From contig JAIORG010000205.1 in NCBI GenBank assembly GCA_021108255.1, forward strand, positions 1 to 43,151: 43,151 nt of DNA, read 5' to 3'. The notes beneath the pieces were generated by a model. The model worked only from the letters and a program-made list of their open reading frames with translations. It was not told the DNA's origin and did not search any database. Shown piece after piece: positions 22,615 to 32,595 of the stretch (position 1 is the stretch's first letter; every line of letters begins with the position of its first letter). Both the position numbers and the translations under genes were made by a program. Source of the DNA: Anaerolineales bacterium. Lineage in GTDB: Bacteria; Chloroflexota; Anaerolineae; Anaerolineales; UBA11858.

Positions 22615-23636
22615 GCAAGAGTACTTTGATAACCGGTGGAGCAGGTTTTATCGGGATTAATTATGCGGCACGTCTGCTCAGCCGGGGTGATCAGGTGATC
22701 ATTTTTGATAATTTGTCACGTGCCGGGACTCCCGGAAATATTGAGTGGCTCAAGAGTACTTACGGGGAGGACTCATTCCAACTTATTGTCGGAGATGTCC
22801 GTGATGCTGATGGGGTTAAGTCTGCCATTGAGTCAGCCGACCTGGTCCTGCACCTGGCTGCCCAGGTCGCCGTGACAACATCAGTTATCGACCCCAGGAC
22901 TGACTTTGAGGTGAATGCCCTGGGTACCCTGAATGTTTTAGAGGCAGCCCGCCAATCTCCAAAGCAACCTCCGGTTTTATATGCTTCGACAAATAAAGTT
23001 TATGGCGACCTTGAAGATGTGGAAGTTGATGAAGGAGAGAGTAGTTATTATTTTCCAAATCATCCGGACGGAATCCCGGAGACCCAAACCCTGGATTTTC
23101 ATTCTCCTTACGGTTGCTCGAAAGGGGCGGGAGATCAATATGTGCGGGATTATCACCGCATTTTTGGTTTGCAAACAGTGGTGTTCCGTCAAAGCTGTAT
23201 TTATGGACCCCATCAATTTGGTATCGAAGATCAAGGCTGGGTGGCTTGGTTTGTGATTGCTGCTGTCACAGGCCGGCCGATCACGATTTACGGTGATGGC
23301 AAACAGGTTCGGGATTTATTGTATGTGGATGATTTATTAACCGCATATGACCAGGCAGCCGTGCATATTGATAAGATTGCGGGACAAATATATAATATTG
23401 GTGGCGGGAAAAACAATACCCTGTCCATCTGGAAGGAATTCGGCCCTCTACTGGAAAAAGAACTGGGGCAGAAGATACCGGTCTCCCGGGAAACCTGGCG
23501 TCCTGGAGATCAACGGGTATTTATAGCTGACATCGGAAAGGCAAGCAGGGATTTTGGATGGGTGCCTGAAATAGATGTGGAAACTGGAATCCGAAAACTA
23601 TTTGACTGGGTGCGCGCTAACCAGGATTTATTCTAG
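22611..23636 (+). CDS. CDP-paratose 2-epimerase-like sugar epimerase
   Basis: This 341-residue enzyme is an extended short-chain dehydrogenase. The NAD-binding site is TGGAGFIG near residue 9, the catalytic pair is YGCSK, and the serine/threonine site is in YASTNKVYGD. The long insertion before the catalytic Tyr with TQTLDFHSPYGCSKGAGDQY, and the later QGWVAWF and DGKQVRDLLY, are hallmarks of CDP-paratose 2-epimerases (RfbE/Tyv), which make CDP-tyvelose. No other CDP-dideoxysugar genes are in the window, so its real substrate may be another nucleotide sugar. Start ATG overlaps the previous stop. Confidence 0.85.
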   Translation: MSKSTLITGGAGFIGINYAARLLSRGDQVIIFDNLSRAGTPGNIEWLKSTYGEDSFQLIVGDVRDADGVKSAIESADLVLHLAAQVAVTTSVIDPRTDFEVNALGTLNVLEAARQSPKQPPVLYASTNKVYGDLEDVEVDEGESSYYFPNHPDGIPETQTLDFHSPYGCSKGAGDQYVRDYHRIFGLQTVVFRQSCIYGPHQFGIEDQGWVAWFVIAAVTGRPITIYGDGKQVRDLLYVDDLLTAYDQAAVHIDKIAGQIYNIGGGKNNTLSIWKEFGPLLEKELGQKIPVSRETWRPGDQRVFIADIGKASRDFGWVPEIDVETGIRKLFDWVRANQDLF

Positions 23637-23681
23637 CTGTCCCTGGAAGAAACCGTTTAAGGCATTGACTGATCAACATCG

Positions 23682-24845
23682 ATGAAAATATTAACCGTTC
23701 TCACCTATTACCGGCCGCATACCAGCGGACTGACCATTTATGTTGAGCGGCTGACAAAGTCGCTTGTTCAGCTTGGTCACGAGGTTACAGTGCTGACCTC
23801 TCAATTTGAAAAAGACCTGCCCCGGGAAGAAGTGCAGGATGGGGTCAGGATTGTCCGCGCCCCAGTATTGTTCCGGGTCAGTAAAGGTGTGATTATGCCT
23901 ACCTTCGGGTGGTTGGCCTGGAAATTGGTCCTGGGTCATGATCTTGTTCATCTGCACCTTCCCCAATTTGATGCAGCCGGAGTGGCTCTGCGCGGCCGCT
24001 TGTTAAAGAAACCAACCTTTATTACCTATCATTGTGATCTCAAGCTGCCGAAAAGCCCCATAAATTGGACCATCAACAGTGTTGTTCATTTGATGAACTA
24101 CCTGGCCGGGATGCTGTCAGATAGAATCGGTGCCTATACAGATGATTTTGCTTCACATTCTCCTTACCTGCAGCGTTTTTCTGACAAGGTCCGGGTGATA
24201 TTGCCGCCGGTTACAATGCCAAAGGTTCCAGCAAAAAAAGTGAATGATTTTCATCAGATCAATAATCCCCGGGGATTATCACCGGTTATTGGCATGGCAA
24301 CCCGTTTTGCTTCTGAAAAGGGCGTTGAAATTCTTTTGAATGCTCTGCCAAAAGTGATGGAATCTTATCCTGAAGCTACAGTTCTTTATGCAGGCCAGTA
24401 CCAGGATGTAATGGGTGAACAGGCTTATTACGAGAGACTGCTTCCCAGGATCCGGACTTACCAGGATCAGGGTCAATGGGTATTCCTGGGAATTTTAAAC
24501 CCGGAGGAGATGGCCCTTTTTTACAAAAACCTGGATGTGCTGGTGGTTCCAAGTTTAAATTCAACAGAAACGTTTGGATTGGTTCAAATTGAAGCCATGA
24601 TCCAGGGTACACCGTCAATAGCGTCGAATTTGCCTGGTGTTCGTGTGCCGCCCAGATTGACCGGCATGGGAGAGGTAGTGCCTATTGGGGATGCTGATGC
24701 GCTGGCTGACGCCATTATTCAAATCGTATCCCAGCCGAAAAAGTATCTGGGATCTCCAGATGAGATCGAGAAACAATTTGATCCGTTGGTGAACGCAGCT
24801 GTTCACGAGCAAATTTACCAGGGGTTATTAGAGGATCTGCCTTGA
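23682..24845 (+). CDS. Glycosyltransferase family 4
   Basis: This 387-residue GT-B enzyme shows the N-terminal start ILTVLTYYRPHTSGLTIYVE typical of GT4 and the C-terminal donor site ATRFASEKGVEILLNAL and STETFGLVQIEAM with the E-x7-E pair. It should transfer a sugar from a nucleotide donor to a lipid-linked or surface acceptor on the cytoplasmic face. It lacks a clear ribosome binding site at ATG 23682. It overlaps the methyltransferase by 4 bases. Donor and acceptor cannot be read from sequence. Confidence 0.92.
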   Translation: MKILTVLTYYRPHTSGLTIYVERLTKSLVQLGHEVTVLTSQFEKDLPREEVQDGVRIVRAPVLFRVSKGVIMPTFGWLAWKLVLGHDLVHLHLPQFDAAGVALRGRLLKKPTFITYHCDLKLPKSPINWTINSVVHLMNYLAGMLSDRIGAYTDDFASHSPYLQRFSDKVRVILPPVTMPKVPAKKVNDFHQINNPRGLSPVIGMATRFASEKGVEILLNALPKVMESYPEATVLYAGQYQDVMGEQAYYERLLPRIRTYQDQGQWVFLGILNPEEMALFYKNLDVLVVPSLNSTETFGLVQIEAMIQGTPSIASNLPGVRVPPRLTGMGEVVPIGDADALADAIIQIVSQPKKYLGSPDEIEKQFDPLVNAAVHEQIYQGLLEDLP

Positions 24846-25627
24846 AGGATTATCTGACACTTCATTTGCAGGAGCTGCCATATTTTCGAGCCTTGTTGAG
24901 AGCGGTAGAGGCTCGTTTTTATGAGGATATGACATTGCCGGCACCTGTCCTTGATCTGGGATGCGGGGATGGGCATTTCGCATCCATGGCATTTGAGAAA
25001 CCTCTCGATATGGGGTTGGATCCCTGGTGGGGTCCAATTCTGGAAGCGGCATCAAGAGGTTCTTATAAAACCCTTGTTTGTGCAGACGGCAATAAAATGC
25101 CGTATCCCTCCGCGTATTTTTCCAGTGCTGTCAGTAATTCGGTCCTGGAACACATACCGGATTTGGACCCCGTGATCCTGGAGTTGGCCAGGGTACTTAA
25201 ACTGGGAGCTCCTTTTATATTTTGTGTTCCCAATCATCGGTTCCTGAATACGTTATCTGTGGGGGATTTTTTTGATAAACTAAAACTTCCCGCCTTTGCC
25301 GATGCCTACCGGAGATTTTTTAACCGGATTTCCCGCCACTATCATTGTGATTCCCCGGAAATCTGGCGGGATCGACTGGAAAAAGCCGGATTTGAAATCG
25401 AAGAATGGTGGCATTATTTCCCACCAGCAGCCCTTCATACCCTGGAATGGGGACACATTTTTGGAATTCCATCCTGGGTGAGTAAAGCTTTATTTGGAAA
25501 ATGGATTCTAGCTCCTGCCCCGTGGAATTTATTCATCACCCGCTGGATAGTTCAGCGTCATTATGACCTTTCTCCCCGAAATGAGAAGGGAGTATATTCA
25601 TTTTATTTAACAAGACGGATCAAGTAA
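24842..25627 (+). CDS. Class I SAM-dependent methyltransferase
   Basis: This 261-residue protein has motif I PVLDLGCGDGHF near residue 38, a motif II/III region with CADGNKMPYPSAYF and SNSVLEHIPDLD, then LARVLKLGAPFIFCVPN, the usual order of a Rossmann-fold methyltransferase (Methyltransf_11 type). The C-terminal half (from about residue 140) is unlike simple methyltransferases and may bind the acceptor. The start is TTG at 24842, in a TTGA overlap with the glycosyltransferase stop, with GAGG upstream. It lies in the glycan cluster, so it probably modifies a sugar or lipid. Confidence 0.88.
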   Translation: MKDYLTLHLQELPYFRALLRAVEARFYEDMTLPAPVLDLGCGDGHFASMAFEKPLDMGLDPWWGPILEAASRGSYKTLVCADGNKMPYPSAYFSSAVSNSVLEHIPDLDPVILELARVLKLGAPFIFCVPNHRFLNTLSVGDFFDKLKLPAFADAYRRFFNRISRHYHCDSPEIWRDRLEKAGFEIEEWWHYFPPAALHTLEWGHIFGIPSWVSKALFGKWILAPAPWNLFITRWIVQRHYDLSPRNEKGVYSFYLTRRIK

Positions 25628-25654
25628 ACGGAGTCTGCTTTAGAGCAGGTCATT

Positions 25655-27745
25655 ATGGACGAACCAAGTGTTCTGGATTTTGTTCTTGAAAAATTGACGT
25701 TCTGGCGGGAGAGTAAAGTAACGATTCCTTCCGCAGATGAAGAACAGCAACCATCTGATTCTGACTTCATCAGAGAACAACGAATAAAACATATCTGGAG
25801 GAAAATATTAATTTTTCTTCCTCCCCTATTTGCACTCACAGCGCAGATATTCAGTGAACCACCAAATCGATCCCAGGCTCTGGTGATTTTCTTTTACATT
25901 TCGGCAGCCGGAAGCCTGCTGTTATTGATAATCTTCCGAGATTGGCAAGTTGAACCATTAATTCCGGAGGCAGAAGAAGCGGGGAGTTTTACTGTCCATT
26001 GGGTGTTGTTCGGGATTGGATGCGGGTTTGGCATCCTGGCTTTCTTGATGTTTCTCGGCAACCGATTTACTGGCATCAATGTTTCCTTGTGGGTCATTGC
26101 TCTGGTGATGATCTGGAGGTCACTCTGGAAACCAGAAGGTTGGTGGGGGATTTGGAAGTCTGCCTGGAAACGCTTTTGGGAAAGCGGCATTCAGGTCACC
26201 CCCTGGTCATTACTGGTTGCAGGAGTCTTTATTCTGGCTGGTTTTTACCGATTTTATCTGCTTGATCAAATACCTCCGGAAATGTTCAGCGATCATGCTG
26301 AAAAGTTAATCGATGTGACAGATGTTCTGAGAGGGCAGTTCTTTATTTTCTTCCCCAGAAATACTGGTCGGGAAGCTTTTCAAATGTACCTTACCGCTGC
26401 CGCCGCGAAAGTATTCGGCACAGGTGTGTCTTTCCTCAGTTTAAAAATAGGAACCTGCCTGGCTGGAATGTTTACTCTCCCCTTTATTTATTTGCTTGGA
26501 AAAGAAATTAAAAACAAGGAAGTTGGATTGCTGGCAATGTTTTTTGCCGGTATTGCCTACTGGCCAAATATAATTTCGCGAGTTGCGCTGCGGTTTGCTC
26601 TTTATCCTGCCTTTGCCGCACCGGCCCTCTTTTTTCTGATCCGGGGCTTAAAAAGAAAGCGCTGGAATGATTTTCTTTATGCGGGCCTTGCCCTGGGAAT
26701 TGGTTTACATGGCTACAGCCCATTCCGAATAGTCCCTGTGGTCGTGGTAGTGACTCTTTTAACTTATTTCTTCCATACAACCTCAAAACAAAATCGGCGT
26801 CAAGCAATCATCGCGTTATTGTTGGTTGGATTAATTTCTCTGGTGATTTTCCTGCCTCTGATGCGTTTTGCTACATCCAATTATGATATATTTTCCTATC
26901 GGATGCAAACCCGGATGACAGACATAGAAATTCCCTTGCAGGGATCCTCCCTGAGCATCTTTTTTTCCAATTTGTGGAAGGCATTGATTATGTTCCAGTG
27001 GGATAATGGACATATCTGGGTTCATTCAATACCGGGTCGACCTGCCCTGGGAATAATTTCGGCCGCCATGTTCAGCCTGGGTATAATCCTGGTCCTGGTG
27101 CGATATATTCGAAATAAGCACTGGATGGATTTGGTATTACTTCTATCGATTCCGCTTCTAATGCTGCCGTCAGTTTTGTCAATTGCATTTCCGGATGAAA
27201 ATCCTTCCCTGAATCGAACTGCCGGCGCGCTGATCCCTGTCTTTATTGTGATCGGCATAGCGGTGGAAAACCTGTATGTAAATATCAAATCCGGATTTCC
27301 CACCCGCTGGGGCAAATGGGTATCCTTGGCTGCTGTTTTACTGCTTCTAGCAGGAAGTGCAAAAATAAATGCTCAGCTTGTATTCGTTGATTATTACCAG
27401 CAATTTAAGACTAATGCCTGGAATACCTCTGAAATTGGTCAAGTCATTTACCAGTTTTCTGAGACTATCGGTGATGAAGATCAAGCCTGGGTAGTTCCCT
27501 ATCCCCATTGGGTGGATACCCGGCTAGTCGGCATTCAGGCAGTGCAGGAAGTCAAGGACTTTGCCCTTTGGCGTGATGATATCAGTTTGACAATTGATGT
27601 CGCAGTCCCCAAACTCTTTATTTATAAACCAGAGGATCTAGACACCTATGAAGTTCTCCAAGACCTCTATCCTGATGGAACTAATAAAATTTATCATTCT
27701 GCGGTTGAGGGCAGGGATTTTATGCTTTATTATGTTTTCCGGTAA
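25655..27745 (+). CDS. GT-C-type membrane glycosyltransferase (GT39-like)
   Basis: This 696-residue polytopic protein begins with a cytoplasmic stretch of about 50 residues. Some 11-13 hydrophobic helices follow, and a soluble C-terminal region (about 580-696) would face the outside. Between helices there is an acidic first loop, MFSDHAEKLIDV, followed by GREAFQMYLTAAAAKVFG, matching the place of the catalytic acidic loop and the following amphipathic helix in dolichol-phosphate-mannose-type (GT39/GT83) enzymes. Such proteins use polyprenyl-phosphate sugars outside the membrane. It starts 27 bases after the methyltransferase. Acceptor unknown. Confidence 0.78.
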   Translation: MDEPSVLDFVLEKLTFWRESKVTIPSADEEQQPSDSDFIREQRIKHIWRKILIFLPPLFALTAQIFSEPPNRSQALVIFFYISAAGSLLLLIIFRDWQVEPLIPEAEEAGSFTVHWVLFGIGCGFGILAFLMFLGNRFTGINVSLWVIALVMIWRSLWKPEGWWGIWKSAWKRFWESGIQVTPWSLLVAGVFILAGFYRFYLLDQIPPEMFSDHAEKLIDVTDVLRGQFFIFFPRNTGREAFQMYLTAAAAKVFGTGVSFLSLKIGTCLAGMFTLPFIYLLGKEIKNKEVGLLAMFFAGIAYWPNIISRVALRFALYPAFAAPALFFLIRGLKRKRWNDFLYAGLALGIGLHGYSPFRIVPVVVVVTLLTYFFHTTSKQNRRQAIIALLLVGLISLVIFLPLMRFATSNYDIFSYRMQTRMTDIEIPLQGSSLSIFFSNLWKALIMFQWDNGHIWVHSIPGRPALGIISAAMFSLGIILVLVRYIRNKHWMDLVLLLSIPLLMLPSVLSIAFPDENPSLNRTAGALIPVFIVIGIAVENLYVNIKSGFPTRWGKWVSLAAVLLLLAGSAKINAQLVFVDYYQQFKTNAWNTSEIGQVIYQFSETIGDEDQAWVVPYPHWVDTRLVGIQAVQEVKDFALWRDDISLTIDVAVPKLFIYKPEDLDTYEVLQDLYPDGTNKIYHSAVEGRDFMLYYVFR

Positions 27746-27765
27746 TACTCTGGATTCGGTAGTTT

Positions 27766-30700
27766 ATGGACAATAAACCAAGTACTGATATTAACCGCTG
27801 GCTGGTAGGCATATTGCTGATCGTAATTTTGATCGCAGGTGGATATTTAAGGTTTGTCGGCCTGGATTGGGATGCTGAACAGCATCTTCATCCCGATGAA
27901 CGGTTCTTAACCATGGTGGAATCCAGCCTGCTGCCGGTGCAGAATATCGGGGAATACTTCGATACCTCGATGTCTACGTTAAACCCCAACAATCAGGGAC
28001 ACAGCTTCTATGTTTACGGGACTTTGCCAATATTTATGGTCAGGTACCTGGCGGAGTGGTTGGGATTTACAGGGTATGGAAACATTTACCTGGTTGGACG
28101 TTCGTTATCGGCGGTGATGGATCTGCTATCAATTGTCCTGGTATTCTTTATTGGTACCCGGCTGTATAACCGCAAAGTTGGATTGATCGGAGCTGCTTTT
28201 TCAGCCTTCGCAGTTTTGCAGATCCAGCAATCCCATTTCTTCACGGTGGACACATTTGCCACGTTTTTCACACTGCTGGCGGTTTATTTTGCTGTTGAAG
28301 TGATTACCGGGAAAGATGATCAGGTAGACCTGGTTTCCTATTTGTCTTTTGGAATAGCTCTGGGGATGGCGGTTGCCTCAAAAATCAATGCTGCTCCAGT
28401 GGCAATCACACTTCCCCTGGCTGGGCTGATCTATTGGTCCAGGTTGCCTGAGGAAAGAAAGGATCAGCTGGCGCCGAAAATATTTTTTTACCTGATTTTA
28501 GCCGCGCTGGTGAGCTTGCTCACGTTCAGGATTTTTCAGCCGTATGCGTTCCGCGGTCCCGGGTTCTTTAACTTCGCGTTCAACGAGAATTGGGTCTCGG
28601 GATTAAAGTCACTCAGGGCTCAAACATCAGGCGATGTTGATTATCCGCCAGCGCTGCAGTGGGCGAGCAGGCCGATCTGGTTTTCGTTTAAGAACATGGT
28701 CTTGTGGGGATTAGGATTGCCTTATGGAATCCTGGCCTGGTCCGGGTTCGGCTTGATGGGTTGGAAAATGTTTTCAGAAAGATCCTGGAAACCGCATTTG
28801 GTGATCTGGGTCTGGACAGGATTTTATTTTGCCTGGCAATCTCTCCAGTGGAATAGCACAATGCGCTACCAGCTGCCGATCTATCCGCTCCTGGCTGTCT
28901 TCGCAGGCTGGATTTTGGTAGAACTCTGGAGTAAGTTGCAAAACAGCCCCCTCCAGCTGCTAAAGTCTAAAGAGATAGTCTCGGTGCTTCGTGCCGCCCT
29001 TGCAGCCGGTGGAATTTTTACCCTTCTTTTCACTGCCGGTTGGGCTTTTTCGTTTTCTCGAATATATACATCACCCCATCCGCGAGTGGCGGCGACAAGG
29101 TGGATGTTCCAGAATATTCCCGGTCCCGCCACACTGATCATCGACACTGATGATGGTTCAACCCAGCAGCTGCTTACATATCCTGAAGGAAAAATCATTC
29201 AGCAAGAATCCAGCTGGCTGACAACCTTTGAGATGAAAGAATCGGGTTCGTTAACTGCGGTTTATTTTCCTGAGATAATAAATGAAAATCCTTCAGTCAA
29301 CCCGCTGACCCTCGAAATCATCCTCAATGATCAGGAGGGAGTGGTTCTGGACAGCGAATCTGGCTGGTTTTCCTTTGACCTGGGAAAATCTGAAGGATAT
29401 ATAAATTTTAGTGCTCCTGTTGACCTCGAGGCTGGACAGGTTTACCAGCTGCGGGTATCAGTGCAAGATCCGGCGGCGGCGATTATACTGCGGGGGACAG
29501 GCATTGCTAATGAAAGTTCCTGGGATGACGGGCTGCCGCTCCGGATGGATGGATACGATCCGTATGGGGGAATATATCAGGGTGGGTTGAATTTTGAGAT
29601 GTACTGGGATGACAATCCCGAAAAATTAGACCGGTTTATATCCACGTTAAATCAGGCTGAATATATTCTTGTTACATCTAGCAGGCAGTGGGCGACAACG
29701 ACAAGGATCCCGGAACGTTATCCGCTGACGACGGAATATTACCGCCAGTTGGTCGGATGCCCAATAGAGATCAGTGTGGAACAGTGCTACAACGGGGCGC
29801 TTCCCGGCACTTACCAGGGTAACCTGGGATTTGATCTCATTCAAACGTTCCAGTCGAATCCTCATTTGGGGGTAATTGAGATCAATGATCAGCCAGCTGA
29901 AGAGGCATTTACGGTCTATGATCACCCCAAAGTGTTCATATTTAAAAAGAGCACAGACTTTGATTTATCACAAACAGCTGAAATCCTGAGCGCGGTTGAT
30001 CTTGCCAAAGTTATCCACATCACGCCAAAACAAGCGGATACCCTTCCAGGTAATTTGATGCTTCCTCCCGATCGGTTGAATGAACAGCGGGAAGGCGGAA
30101 CCTGGAGCGATCTGTTTAACCCGGATGCCCCGCATAATCAGAACCAGGTCTTGGCTGCAATACTCTGGTACTTAAGTGTCTTTATTCTTGGATTGCTTGT
30201 GTACCCCTTGATGAGATTTGTCCTCAGCGGATTGAAGGATGGTGGATACCCTCTATCCCGCACCTTCGGTATGCTGCTGTTATCGTATCTGGTCTGGTTG
30301 GCAGGATCCTCCGGGATACCTTTCTTGCGAACTACCATCCTGGGTGTTGTCTTGATTCTGGCGATTGGGGGATTGATCGCCGGATATATTCAACGGGAAT
30401 CACTGCTGCAGGAATGGACGAAACAGAAAAAGTATTATTTAATCATTGAGGTCCTGGCGGTTTCATTATTTATTCTCGCTTTGCTGATCCGGTTTGGAAA
30501 TCCCGATCTGTGGCATCCCTGGAAGGGCGGCGAAAAACCGATGGATTTCTCTTATTTTAATGCCGTCATAAAAAGCACATCCTTCCCGCCTTATGATCCC
30601 TGGTTTTCGGGGGGGTATATTAATTATTATTATTATGGATATGTGTTTGTTGGTGTATTGGTAAAATTGCTCGGGATCATGCCGTCTATTGCCTATAATT

Positions 30701-32577
30701 TGATTTTGCCAACGTTGTTCATGATGTTGGGGTTAGGGGCGTTTTCCTTGGTCTGGAATTTAATGATAGGAGCTTCCGGATCAGGAGAGGATCAACGGGG
30801 TTTGCCGCTGTTGGCTGGTGGTGCCGGTGTTTTGGGTATGGTATTTTTTGGGAATCTTGGAGTCATCCGGATGGTTCTCCAGGGGATTCAGCGGCTTGCT
30901 TCAGCTGGTGTTAATGTGCTGGAGGGTAGCTTCTTCCAACGATTAAAATGGACTCTCCTGGGGGTGGTACAGCTCATCCAAACCAAATCTCTCCATTACC
31001 GGCTTGATGAATGGTACTGGAATCCAAGCCGGGCGATTGGCGGTGAACATGGGGGTCCGATCACAGAGTTTCCCTTCTTCACTTTCCTCTATGGTGACCT
31101 GCATGCGCATTTTATTGCCCTCCCGCTCACCGTGTTGGCGATTGCCTGGGCATTATCCATCGTAAAGTCCACTCAAAGTCCTCAGGGTCAATCAGGAGGA
31201 TTAGGGAGAATTCTCGCTGTATCCAGCTTTGGAGCATTGGCGGTTGGTGTATTACGGCCAACTAATACCTGGGATTTTTACCCTTATCTTGTTCTGGGTA
31301 TTGCCGCCCTGGCTTATTCATGGTGGCGGGGAAAATCGCAGCAGGATTCCTGGATCCGGCATGCTTTTCAGTTGGTCTTGTTTGTCCTTCTGGCATTTCT
31401 GCTTTTTAAACCTTATGCTGACTGGTACGGTCAGGGTTATAACAGCATCAAACCCTGGTTTGGATCCAATACTCCGTTTAATGACTATTTTACGCACTGG
31501 GGATTGTTCATTTTTGTGATTTTCTCCTGGATGGTTCATGAGACCATAGATTGGATGGCGTCAACCCCTGTTTCTGCGCTAAGAAATTTAACCAAATACC
31601 GGGAGCTGATCTTTGCGGTGATCCTGATTTTGCTGGTAATAATGATTGGACTTGGGATTTCTTTGGAAAACAAAATCGAGATAGGTGGATTCACAATCCT
31701 CGGATCAGGAGTCCATATTATCTGGTTTGTGCTTCCAATGATGGTTTGGGCAGGAATTTTGATCTTCAGACCGGGTTTCCCTTTGGCGAAACAGATAGTG
31801 CTGTTTCTGACTGGAACAAGCCTGGCTTTGACATTGATGGTTGAGCTGATTTACATTGAAGGGGATATCGGCCGGATGAATACGGTCTTTAAGTTTTATT
31901 TACAAGCCTGGACCATGTTTGCCGTCAGCGCTGCTGCCGCCATTGGTTGGTTGTCTGTTTCCCTGAAGAAATGGGACGTAAGGTTCAGAAGAATATGGCA
32001 AGTTTTCTTAATTATTCTGCTCGCCGGAGCAGCTACTTACCCTTTGCTTGGGGGAGTAGCCAAAGTTAAAGACCGCATGGCATCTAATGCTCCCCACACG
32101 CTGGATGGCATGACGTTTATGCAGTTTGCCCTCTATTCTGATTTAGATACAACCATTGATTTCTCGCAGGATTACGATGCCATCCGCTGGATGCAGGATA
32201 ACGTTGAAGGCTCACCGGTAATAGTGGAAGCGAATCAGGTTGAATATCATTGGGCCACACGGTACACTGTTTATACAGGTTTACCAGGCGTGGTGGGCTG
32301 GAATTGGCATCAACGTCAGCAGCGCACCACCACTCCGCATGATTGGGTATTTGGCCGGGTTGAAGATGTTAATCTATTTTATGATACAACTGACCTGGGA
32401 TTCGCTCAGAATTTCCTGGAAAAATATGATGTTCAGTATATTGTTCTAGGCCAACTTGAACGGGCGAAATATCTGGCCGAGGGAATAGAAAAATTTAAAG
32501 CTGCCGAAGGTATCCTGTGGACGCCCGTCTATCATGATCAGGAGACTACAATTTATCAAACTCTCACTATCTATTAG
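27766..32577 (+). CDS. Giant membrane protein: GT-C domain fused to a Chlor_Arch_YYY (DUF2298) domain
   Basis: This 1603-residue protein has three parts. Residues 1 to about 440 are a GT-C glycosyltransferase-like membrane domain with an acidic HLHPDERF in the first outer loop. Residues about 440-790 are mostly soluble and strand-rich (for example GYINFSAPVDLEAGQVYQL) and would lie outside. Residues about 795-1603 are a second membrane domain with the YYYxG motif (NYYYYGYVF), GEKPMDFSYFNAV near 922, EFPFFTFLYGDLHAHF near 1102 and NTVFKFYLQAW near 1370. This is the Chlor_Arch_YYY family, of unknown function, known mainly from Chloroflexi and archaea. It starts 20 bases after the previous gene and ends 18 bases before its paralogue. 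Confidence 0.85.
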   Translation: MDNKPSTDINRWLVGILLIVILIAGGYLRFVGLDWDAEQHLHPDERFLTMVESSLLPVQNIGEYFDTSMSTLNPNNQGHSFYVYGTLPIFMVRYLAEWLGFTGYGNIYLVGRSLSAVMDLLSIVLVFFIGTRLYNRKVGLIGAAFSAFAVLQIQQSHFFTVDTFATFFTLLAVYFAVEVITGKDDQVDLVSYLSFGIALGMAVASKINAAPVAITLPLAGLIYWSRLPEERKDQLAPKIFFYLILAALVSLLTFRIFQPYAFRGPGFFNFAFNENWVSGLKSLRAQTSGDVDYPPALQWASRPIWFSFKNMVLWGLGLPYGILAWSGFGLMGWKMFSERSWKPHLVIWVWTGFYFAWQSLQWNSTMRYQLPIYPLLAVFAGWILVELWSKLQNSPLQLLKSKEIVSVLRAALAAGGIFTLLFTAGWAFSFSRIYTSPHPRVAATRWMFQNIPGPATLIIDTDDGSTQQLLTYPEGKIIQQESSWLTTFEMKESGSLTAVYFPEIINENPSVNPLTLEIILNDQEGVVLDSESGWFSFDLGKSEGYINFSAPVDLEAGQVYQLRVSVQDPAAAIILRGTGIANESSWDDGLPLRMDGYDPYGGIYQGGLNFEMYWDDNPEKLDRFISTLNQAEYILVTSSRQWATTTRIPERYPLTTEYYRQLVGCPIEISVEQCYNGALPGTYQGNLGFDLIQTFQSNPHLGVIEINDQPAEEAFTVYDHPKVFIFKKSTDFDLSQTAEILSAVDLAKVIHITPKQADTLPGNLMLPPDRLNEQREGGTWSDLFNPDAPHNQNQVLAAILWYLSVFILGLLVYPLMRFVLSGLKDGGYPLSRTFGMLLLSYLVWLAGSSGIPFLRTTILGVVLILAIGGLIAGYIQRESLLQEWTKQKKYYLIIEVLAVSLFILALLIRFGNPDLWHPWKGGEKPMDFSYFNAVIKSTSFPPYDPWFSGGYINYYYYGYVFVGVLVKLLGIMPSIAYNLILPTLFMMLGLGAFSLVWNLMIGASGSGEDQRGLPLLAGGAGVLGMVFFGNLGVIRMVLQGIQRLASAGVNVLEGSFFQRLKWTLLGVVQLIQTKSLHYRLDEWYWNPSRAIGGEHGGPITEFPFFTFLYGDLHAHFIALPLTVLAIAWALSIVKSTQSPQGQSGGLGRILAVSSFGALAVGVLRPTNTWDFYPYLVLGIAALAYSWWRGKSQQDSWIRHAFQLVLFVLLAFLLFKPYADWYGQGYNSIKPWFGSNTPFNDYFTHWGLFIFVIFSWMVHETIDWMASTPVSALRNLTKYRELIFAVILILLVIMIGLGISLENKIEIGGFTILGSGVHIIWFVLPMMVWAGILIFRPGFPLAKQIVLFLTGTSLALTLMVELIYIEGDIGRMNTVFKFYLQAWTMFAVSAAAAIGWLSVSLKKWDVRFRRIWQVFLIILLAGAATYPLLGGVAKVKDRMASNAPHTLDGMTFMQFALYSDLDTTIDFSQDYDAIRWMQDNVEGSPVIVEANQVEYHWATRYTVYTGLPGVVGWNWHQRQQRTTTPHDWVFGRVEDVNLFYDTTDLGFAQNFLEKYDVQYIVLGQLERAKYLAEGIEKFKAAEGILWTPVYHDQETTIYQTLTIY

Positions 32578-32595
32578 ATGTTCCTTGGAAACTAA

